From contig NZ_PJRR01000005.1 of the NCBI RefSeq assembly GCF_002858865.1, positions 62,001 through 126,000 of the forward strand: a stretch of DNA of 64,000 bases. The letters are read 5' to 3'. Source of the DNA: Caulobacter vibrioides. Its GTDB lineage: Bacteria; Pseudomonadota; Alphaproteobacteria; Caulobacterales; Caulobacteraceae. Below, in pieces: positions 55,462-64,000 of this stretch. Below the pieces are notes generated by a model, which saw only the letters and a list, made by a program, of their open reading frames with translations, made no database searches and was not told where the DNA came from. Within the stretch, counting starts at the first letter, position 1. Each line of letters begins with the position of its first letter. The translations under genes and the position numbers were made by a program.

Positions 55462-55684
55462 AGAGCGTGATAGCCGAAAGTGTGAGCGGTTTCGGCGGCA
55501 ATCACGCTCTAAGTGTTTGATTTAGAGCCTCGCGCGTCAAAACGATTCCGTTTTGACGCGCGAGGCTCTAAAGCATTTTCCGATAAGTGTGAAACGGTTA
55601 TCGGGTCGAAAAATGCTCTAAACTTTTGAAATAGAGCCCTTTTTGTCCGATCTGATTGGTTCAATCAGATCGGAAAGGGCTCTA
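55462..55684. repeat. Four palindromes placed back to back
   Basis: Unit A 55462-55510 (AGAGCGTGAT / ATCACGCTCT with inner GCCGAAA / TTTCGGC). Unit B 55521-55572, a perfect 24-base stem from TTTAGAGCCTCGCGCG with a 4-base loop, whose apex is GATTC (55544-55548). Unit C 55572-55617 (AGCATTTT / AAAATGCT with inner CGATAA / TTATCG). Unit D 55632-55684 (TAGAGCCC / GGGCTCTA with inner CCGATCTGATTG / CAATCAGATCGG). All units share an AGAG/CTCT edge, and B and C join directly. They end 14 bases before the metallo-hydrolase start. Confidence 0.92.
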
Positions 55685-55698
55685 GCAGGAGCGATCCG

Positions 55699-56592
55699 AT
55701 GATCCCCTTCGTCCGCGAGCTTGAGTTCGAGTACGGCCGCTGCGACCAGGTCAGCCCGCTGATCCGGCGGGTGATCGCGCGCAATCCGGGGCCGTTCACC
55801 TTCACCGGGACCGGGGTCTATATCTTGGGCCGGGGCGAGGTGGCGGTGATCGATCCGGGTCCCGACCTGCCCGAGCACTTCGAGGCGCTGAAGGCGGCGC
55901 TGGCCGGCGAGCGGGTCACGCATGTGCTGGTCACTCACCACCACATGGACCACAGCCCCCTCGCCCACCCGCTGGCGCAGGCGTTCGGCGCCAAGGTCTA
56001 TGGCCTGCCCGCGCCGAGCGATCATGGCGAGGCCGCCGGGCCCAGCCTGGAGGAAGGCGACGACGCACGGTTCCGCCCCGATGTCGTGCTGGCCGATGGC
56101 CAGGTGCTGACGGGACCCGGCTGGACTCTGGAGACGGTGGCGACGCCCGGCCACACCTCCAACCACCTGTGCTTCGCCCTGCGCGAGGAGAACGCCCTCT
56201 TCTGCGGCGACCACATCATGGGCTGGTCGACCACGGTGATCACCCCGCCCGACGGCGACATGGGCGACTATTTCGCCAGCCTGGCCAAGGTGCGGGCGCG
56301 TGGGTTCGAGACGCTGTGGCCCACGCACGGCGCGCCGGTGCGCGAGGTCGCGCCGTTCATCGACGCCTATGTCGCCCATCGCCGGGCGCGCGAGGCCCAG
56401 ATCCTGGAGGCCCTGGGCGCGGGCCCGACCACCATCAAGGCGATGGTGCCCAGCCTCTACGCCGCCGTCGATCCGCGCCTGCATCCCGCGGCGGCCCACT
56501 CGGTGCTGGCCCACATGATCCAGCTGGTCCGCGAGGGCCGGGTCGTCACGGCCGGCGAGGCGGGCCTGGACGCTGAATACCGCCTCGCCTGA
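55699..56592 (+). CDS. Metallo-beta-lactamase-fold hydrolase (LACTB2-like)
   Basis: Zinc hydrolase of 297 residues. The metal motif is VTHHHMDHSPLAHPLA, the next His lies in ATPGHTSNHLCF, the bridging Asp in LFCGDHIMGW, and a last His in LWPTHGAPV. The C-terminal helical part (REAQILEALGAGPTTIKAMVPSLY) is the winged-helix-like BLACT extension of the LACTB2/glyoxalase II-like group. AGGAG is seven bases before the ATG. The substrate is open (thioester, RNA or other). Its leader is formed by the stacked palindromes. Confidence 0.9.
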   Translation: MIPFVRELEFEYGRCDQVSPLIRRVIARNPGPFTFTGTGVYILGRGEVAVIDPGPDLPEHFEALKAALAGERVTHVLVTHHHMDHSPLAHPLAQAFGAKVYGLPAPSDHGEAAGPSLEEGDDARFRPDVVLADGQVLTGPGWTLETVATPGHTSNHLCFALREENALFCGDHIMGWSTTVITPPDGDMGDYFASLAKVRARGFETLWPTHGAPVREVAPFIDAYVAHRRAREAQILEALGAGPTTIKAMVPSLYAAVDPRLHPAAAHSVLAHMIQLVREGRVVTAGEAGLDAEYRLA

Positions 56593-56599
56593 GGACGGC

Positions 56600-59620
<3,021 letters not shown>

Positions 59621-59857
59621 CGGCCCTCAGCTCTCCCGTGTGCTTATCGTTGTTAAGACAAAGCTATCGGTGTGCGGCGCAACACGCAACGCGCCGCGCT
59701 CATCGCGCGAGCAGGAATGTGCTCCAGTGTCGAACGGCTGACGCAGCGCGATCATAGGTCGCAGGCGTCGTTCAGGGACTTTTGGTTGCGGGCGGTCGAT
59801 ATTTCGCCGTGTGGTGAAGGTGCTTCGCTCGTCCTGAATTCAAACCTGTGAGGCGAC

Positions 59858-61615
59858 TTGGGCTGGTTGGCCAAGGCATGGTCCGACGAGCGGCTGGATG
59901 AGGTCGCAGCCGACACCTATCGGTTAACGTTGTCGCGCCTGATCTCGGCCGCGCTGGTGGCCGTGATCATGGTCTTCGCCCTGGGCCCGGCGATCGCGGC
60001 CGGCTGGCTGCTCAGCCTCTACGTCGGCGAGGGCCTGGCGCTGCTGGTCACCCGCAGGTTCAAGGATGGACGCACTGGAACCCCGCGCGAGCGGGCCTGG
60101 TTCGCCTGGGCCTCGATCCCGATCAATATCAGCTGGACCACCCTGGCGATCCTGCTGTGGCTGCACGGCGAGGACCTGATGAAGATCGCCGCTGTGGCGA
60201 TCTGGTGCGGCCAGGTGATCTACACCCAGAACTTTCGTCACCAATCCGCAGCGCTGCTGTTGCTGAACGGGCTGACGCCGATGGCCAGCCTGCTGATCTT
60301 CCCGTTCTTCTTCATGCCCGACGCCAGCGCGGCGGCCCAGACCGCGCGCTGGGGCCTGGTGCTGCTGGTCGGCACCACCCTCAACGTGATGATCCAGAAT
60401 CGTGCGGCGGCGCGACGGATGGACGAACTGACGCGCGGCCTGCGCGAGGAGCGCGAGAAGGCCCTGGAGGCCGCCCGCGCCAAGTCGACCTTCATCGCCG
60501 TGACCAGCCATGAACTGCGCACCCCGATGAACGGTCTGCTCGGCATGGCCCACGCCCTGCAACGCTCGACGCTGGATCCGGTCCAGCGCGAGCAGATCGC
60601 CTTGATGATCAAGTCGGGCGACAGCCTGATGCAACTGCTGAACGACGTGCTGGACCTCTCGCGCGTCGAGACCGGCAAGGTCGAGTTGGCGCCGATCGAC
60701 ATGAGCTTGCAGGACCTCGTCGGCGAAGTTGTCGATGCGTGGCGCGATGCGGCGGTGTTCAAAAACCTGTCCCTGAGCGTCGACTACGCGCCGGACCTGC
60801 CGCCCGGCGTCCATGCCGACCCGCTGCGGATCCGCCAGGTGGTGACCAACCTCGTCTCGAACGCCATCAAGTTCACCGTCGACGGCGGCGTGAGGCTGGA
60901 GGTCGCCGCCCGCCCCGCGAACGGCGGCGATCAGCGCGTCTCGATCACCGTCGCCGACACGGGTCCTGGCGTGCCGGCCGACGCGATGGAGCGCGTGTTC
61001 GACAGCTTCACCCAGGCCGACCAGACCATCTCGCGCGAGCACGGCGGGGCGGGGCTTGGCCTGTCGATCGCCCGCGCCCTGGCCCGTCAGATGGGCGGCG
61101 ATCTCGTCCTGGTCCCGTCCGGGCGGGGCGCGTGTTTCGTTTTCACGTTCGCAGCCCCCGCCTGCGCCGCGCCCGTCGCTGCGCCGGAAGAGGTCGGGGC
61201 GAACGGCGACGCGCTTGGCCCCCTTCAGGTGCTGATGGCCGAGGACAACGCGATCAACCAGCTGGTGGTCCGCACGATGCTGGAACCGTTGGGCGTGGCG
61301 CTCACCGTGGTCGAGAACGGCCAGGAGGCGCTCGAGGCGATGGCCGAGCGGCGGTTCCACTGCGTGCTGATGGACATCAACATGCCGGTGATGGACGGCA
61401 TCACCGCCCTGGAAGCCATCCGCGACGGCCGCACGGGAAACCCCGCCATGCCGGTGATCGCCCTGACCGCCTCGGCGATGACAGGCGATCGCGAGCGTTT
61501 CCTGGGGCTGGGCTTCGACGACCACCTGGGCAAGCCGGTCAAGCCGGTGGACCTGATCACGGCGATCGCCAAGGCGGTGGGGCCTCCGCCCGATGAAGGG
61601 CGACGGGCGGCCTGA
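59858..61615 (+). CDS. Hybrid sensor histidine kinase with receiver domain (paralogue of the kinase at 42616)
   Basis: A 585-residue membrane kinase. N-terminal helices (about 28-185) are followed by a short coiled coil (LREEREKALEAARAKSTF). The phosphoacceptor is His218 in TSHELRTPMNG. ATP-binding boxes are NLVSNAIKFT, DTGPGVP and GGAGLGLSI. Receiver Asp506 is in LMDINMPVMDG. TTG start with GAGG four bases upstream, again a TTG like its paralogue. It has the same domain order and a similar helical sensor. No response regulator gene is adjacent. Confidence 0.92.
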   Translation: MGWLAKAWSDERLDEVAADTYRLTLSRLISAALVAVIMVFALGPAIAAGWLLSLYVGEGLALLVTRRFKDGRTGTPRERAWFAWASIPINISWTTLAILLWLHGEDLMKIAAVAIWCGQVIYTQNFRHQSAALLLLNGLTPMASLLIFPFFFMPDASAAAQTARWGLVLLVGTTLNVMIQNRAAARRMDELTRGLREEREKALEAARAKSTFIAVTSHELRTPMNGLLGMAHALQRSTLDPVQREQIALMIKSGDSLMQLLNDVLDLSRVETGKVELAPIDMSLQDLVGEVVDAWRDAAVFKNLSLSVDYAPDLPPGVHADPLRIRQVVTNLVSNAIKFTVDGGVRLEVAARPANGGDQRVSITVADTGPGVPADAMERVFDSFTQADQTISREHGGAGLGLSIARALARQMGGDLVLVPSGRGACFVFTFAAPACAAPVAAPEEVGANGDALGPLQVLMAEDNAINQLVVRTMLEPLGVALTVVENGQEALEAMAERRFHCVLMDINMPVMDGITALEAIRDGRTGNPAMPVIALTASAMTGDRERFLGLGFDDHLGKPVKPVDLITAIAKAVGPPPDEGRRAA

Positions 61616-61678
61616 CGGTTATCTGCCTCCCCGGGCGCGGCTCGAGACGGCTTTCGGCCTTGGGCGGACCTCGCGCAA

Positions 61679-61866
61679 GAACCCTCTCTCTTAGAGAGAG
61701 GGAGGGGCCCAAGCGAAGCTTGGGAGGGTGAGTGGTTACGCCTTCAGCCGGCGTGCCGGCACATAGATCAGCACAGCGTCAGAATCGTCTACGGGCTTCG
61801 CCTACCCACTCACCCTCCCACGCCTGCGGCGCGGGCCCCTCCCTCTCTCCATGAGAGAGGGATTCC
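61679..61866. repeat. Long inverted repeat with GAATC in the loop (family CCCTCTC)
   Basis: AACCCTCTCTCTTAGAGAGA, GGGAGGGGCCC and GGGAGGGTGAGTGG at the left; CCACTCACCCTCCC, GGGCCCCTCCC and TCTCTCCATGAGAGAGGGA at the right. GAATC at 61782-61786 is in the loop and a second GATTC at 61861-61865 on the right edge. Related to 23773-23925. Confidence 0.87.
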
Positions 61867-61910
61867 TTGTGGCCGCTTTCCACCAATTCCAGAACTACAT
61901 TCCGTCGCAG

Positions 61911-61931
61911 TCCCGCGCATGAAGCGCGGGA
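61911..61931. repeat. Short hairpin repeat, CCCGCGC family
   Basis: TCCCGCGC / GCGCGGGA around ATGAA, followed by TGACGG. It equals one arm of the 23245-23359 unit, as a solo copy. Confidence 0.75.
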
Positions 61932-61997
61932 TGACGGGGTTAGGCGAGGCTATGCTTCCGCTCCCGGGCAGACCGCTCGCGCGACCACTCAGCCCCC

Positions 61998-63497
61998 CTA
62001 CCCCATCGCCTCCGCAAGCGCTCGCGCCTCGTCTTCGAAGGCGCTGACCGTGTCGACCTTGCGCCAGGTGATCTCGCCGGCGTCGCGGGTCAGCTGGTTC
62101 TCCAGCACCGCCACGTCGGCGTCCGAGGCGTCGTTGACGCGGGCGGCCACGCGGGCGCGCAGCACTTCGGGCGGGGCCTCCAGCCAGACGCCCAGGAACG
62201 CGACGTCGCAGGTCTTGGCCAGGGCCTCGGCGCGGGCGCGCTCTTCGGGCTTGAGGAACACCGCGTCCAGCACCACCGAGCGACCGGCCTTCAGGCACAG
62301 CTCGGCGTCATGGAACAGCTGGTCATAGACCCTGGCGCTCATCTCCGGCGTATAGGCCTCGCGCGGCAGCCGCTGCAGGGACGGCACGCCCCACAGGCGC
62401 TTGCGGATCTCGTCGGTGCGCAGCACCACCGCGCCGGGCGCGGCGCCCAGGCCCGGCGCGCAGACGCGCGAGAAGGTCGACTTGCCAGAGCCTGACAGAC
62501 CGCCGGCCGCCACCAGGCTGACGGGCCTCGGGGCCAGATGCTCCAGCGCCGTCTGCAGATAGGCCCGCGCGGCCTCGTCATCGCCGGTATAGGCCCAGAC
62601 ATGGGTGCGCACGGCGGCGCGGACCGACAGCATCAGCGGCAGCGCCGCCAGACCCGTCCACAGCCCCTCGCCGAACGTGCGGGCGGCCTCGTCCAGATAG
62701 GCGTTCAGCACCCGGCCCGCGGCGTCGCGGCGACGGCGGAAGTCCAGATCCATCAAGAGGAAGGCCAGGTCGTACTGGATGTCGATGTCCGACAAGGTGT
62801 CGTTGAACTCGATACAGTCGAACAGGATCGGCTGACCGTTCTCGATCAGGATGTTCCCCAGGTGCAGATCGCCGTGGCAATGGCGGGCGAAGCCCTCGCC
62901 GGCGCGGGCATCCAGCAACGGCCCCAGGCGCTCAAGCGCCAGGTCGGTCTCGTGCACCAGACGCTCGACGGCCTGCTTGCCCAGACGCGGCGCCAGGCCC
63001 CGCAGCAGGTTGGCGTTGGAGCGGATGGTGTAGCCCAGGGCCGAGACCCCGCCGCCTTGCGGGCGCAAGCTGGCCCCGGCGTGGAAGCGCGCCACGGTGC
63101 GGCCCAGCGAATCCTCCAGCGCGTCGTCGATGGCCCAAGGCTGGGTGGCCAGCACCCCGTTCTGGTCGAACCGGCGCATTTCCAGCAGGTACTCGACGAT
63201 CTCACCCTCGCCGTCGATCTCGATGCCGCCGTCGGTCGCGCGCGTCAGGCGGCGCACCTCGCGGTAGATGTCCGGCGCGGCGGCGCGGTTGAAGCTCAGT
63301 TCACGCTCCAGCGCCCAGCGCCGCAGCTCCAGCGTCGAGTAGTCGAGAAAGCCGAAGTCGACCGGCCGCTTCACCTTGAAGGCCGACTCGCCGATCAGGA
63401 AAACGCGCGCGCACGACGTCTCGATCGTGTTCTCCGCCCGCTCGCCAAACCAGGCGGCCACTTCCTGCTCGCGCGCGGCTTCCGCGTCCTTGATCAC
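61998..63497 (-). CDS. Two-domain kinase: aminoglycoside-phosphotransferase-like plus P-loop (Zeta/AAA_33-like)
   Basis: A 499-residue soluble protein. The first 340 residues are an APH/choline-kinase-like fold with Brenner motif FARHCHGDLHLGNILIENGQPILFDCIEFND. The rest is a P-loop kinase: Walker A GGLSGSGKST, then RTDEIRKRLWG and VVLDAVFLKPEERARAEALAK. This two-part layout is known in proteobacteria (COG2187 + COG0645), but its substrates are not established. GTG start. The second domain resembles nucleotide or sugar kinases and zeta-toxin-like proteins, though nothing here marks it as a toxin. Confidence 0.88.
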   Translation of the reverse strand: MIKDAEAAREQEVAAWFGERAENTIETSCARVFLIGESAFKVKRPVDFGFLDYSTLELRRWALERELSFNRAAAPDIYREVRRLTRATDGGIEIDGEGEIVEYLLEMRRFDQNGVLATQPWAIDDALEDSLGRTVARFHAGASLRPQGGGVSALGYTIRSNANLLRGLAPRLGKQAVERLVHETDLALERLGPLLDARAGEGFARHCHGDLHLGNILIENGQPILFDCIEFNDTLSDIDIQYDLAFLLMDLDFRRRRDAAGRVLNAYLDEAARTFGEGLWTGLAALPLMLSVRAAVRTHVWAYTGDDEAARAYLQTALEHLAPRPVSLVAAGGLSGSGKSTFSRVCAPGLGAAPGAVVLRTDEIRKRLWGVPSLQRLPREAYTPEMSARVYDQLFHDAELCLKAGRSVVLDAVFLKPEERARAEALAKTCDVAFLGVWLEAPPEVLRARVAARVNDASDADVAVLENQLTRDAGEITWRKVDTVSAFEDEARALAEAMG

Positions 63498-63626
63498 GCC
63501 GACAATCCCATCTTTCCGCGCTCGAAATCCGGCGCCGGGGCTCCATAGCCCAAACCTGCTCGCAAGTCCCCTCGCGCAGTCCTTGCCTCGCGTCGATTTT
63601 CGCGATTAGATTGTATTCAGCAAACC

Positions 63627-64000
63627 ATGGCGGGTGGGTTGATGCTGGTTGGGGCAGGTCTGAAGCGGTCGGGGCACAAGCGCGAGGAGATCCTGGGCTC
63701 GGCCAGGGCGCACTTCCTACGCGAGGGTTACGCGGACACGGGGATGGAGGCGATCGCCCGGGCGGCGGGCATCTCGACCGCCACGCTCTACGCCTATTTT
63801 CCCAGCAAGGCCCACCTGTTCCGGACGATCGTCATCGAGACGGTCAGCGGCATCGCCGCGCCGGTGCGCGAGGCCGTGCGCGTCAAGGGCCAGGCCCGCG
63901 CGCGGCTGATCGCCCTGTCCACGGCCTATGCGACCTTCTTCTCGCGTCCGGACACCCGCGCCATGTTCCGGATGGCCACCACCGAGCGCCGTCGGTTCCC
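63627..64000 (+). CDS. TetR/AcrR-family regulator (C-terminus off window)
   Basis: The first 124 residues of a TetR-type repressor are visible. The helix-turn-helix covers HKREEILGSARAHFLREGYADTGMEAIARAAGISTATLYAYFPSKAHLFRTIV, a textbook family pattern, and the first helices of the ligand domain follow. ATG 63627 is given, but ATG 63642 has GGTGGG close before it and may be the true start. The regulated genes lie outside the window. Confidence 0.9.
   Translation, partial: MAGGLMLVGAGLKRSGHKREEILGSARAHFLREGYADTGMEAIARAAGISTATLYAYFPSKAHLFRTIVIETVSGIAAPVREAVRVKGQARARLIALSTAYATFFSRPDTRAMFRMATTERRRF

Larger units (their letters stand above)
61616..61997. other. Repeat-filled gap between convergent genes
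   Basis: About 380 bases with no gene. Two repeat units (61679-61866 and 61911-61931) fill most of it. No ordinary terminator with a T run was seen for the kinase, so the repeats may serve that role. Confidence 0.75.

Noticed and set aside
55572..55617. Palindrome unit C as a rho-independent terminator
   Set aside because: It has inner mismatches and no T run on either strand, and it belongs to a stack of repeat units.
61998..63497. Zeta-toxin or aminoglycoside-resistance gene
   Set aside because: The two-domain layout is widespread as a housekeeping-type protein, with no antitoxin or resistance context.

Overview
This window reads as chromosomal DNA of Caulobacter, very close to C. vibrioides/crescentus. 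The evidence is high GC with matching codon use, many TonB-dependent receptors, a flgB-flgC-fliE / fliO-fliP flagellar pair with a CtrA box, two MucR/Ros regulators, a pcoAB copper pair, and intergenic palindromes with GANTC (CcrM) sites in their loops. I see no prophage, insertion sequence, CRISPR array or integrase. The left end cuts a TonB receptor and the right end cuts a TetR regulator. Family names are read from motifs without database searches.

Layout. 0-6.4 kb: plant-sugar locus with a TonB receptor, LacI regulator, exported GH3 glycosidase and an L-arabinose/D-galactose 1-dehydrogenase. 6.5-11.7 kb: acyl-CoA synthetase, PcoA/PcoB, a YbaK-type deacylase and tRNA-Met. 11.7-19.4 kb: complete five-step histidine utilisation (hutF-hutC facing hutI-hutH-hutG-hutU) with a palindromic HutC operator in the shared promoter. 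19.5-22.2 kb: flagellar rod and export genes around one CtrA site. 22.2-26.6 kb: ribokinase, a repeat-packed intergenic block, a PAS protein, MucR2 and a DUF2336 protein. 26.6-34.4 kb: lipid or terpenoid oxidation genes (crotonase, cytochrome P450, GMC dehydrogenase, acyl-CoA synthetase, MaoC hydratase) interrupted by a lone nucleotidyltransferase-fold gene with its own palindromic promoter element. 34.4-42.5 kb: OsmC, three hydrolases or proteases, a Tat-exported PLP enzyme, CsbD and a GNAT acetyltransferase. 42.6-48.3 kb: hybrid histidine kinase, MucR1 and an ABC/FtsX/MFP export operon. 48.4-51 kb: tRNA-Gln, tRNA-Pro and SppA. 51-64 kb: Oar-like TonB receptor, a small phosphatase-like protein, a lipoprotein, four back-to-back palindromes, a metallo-beta-lactamase-fold protein, a 1006-residue acyl-CoA ligase/DUF1499 fusion, a second hybrid kinase, an APH/P-loop kinase fusion and the TetR start.

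How the genes connect. The hut genes carry histidine to glutamate, formate and ammonia under HutC. PcoA oxidises periplasmic copper and PcoB should move it out. CtrA drives the flagellar operons, and MucR1/MucR2 act on the same cell-cycle programme in C. crescentus. The lipid genes look like a pathway from hydroxylation through alcohol oxidation and CoA activation to hydration, although no aldehyde dehydrogenase is present.

The least ordinary items are the acyl-CoA ligase-linker-membrane-DUF1499 fusion, the palindrome-controlled nucleotidyltransferase, an EF-hand loop inside a TonB receptor, a PcoB without a visible signal peptide, and the repeats with GANTC in their loops. None is proof of a new system.
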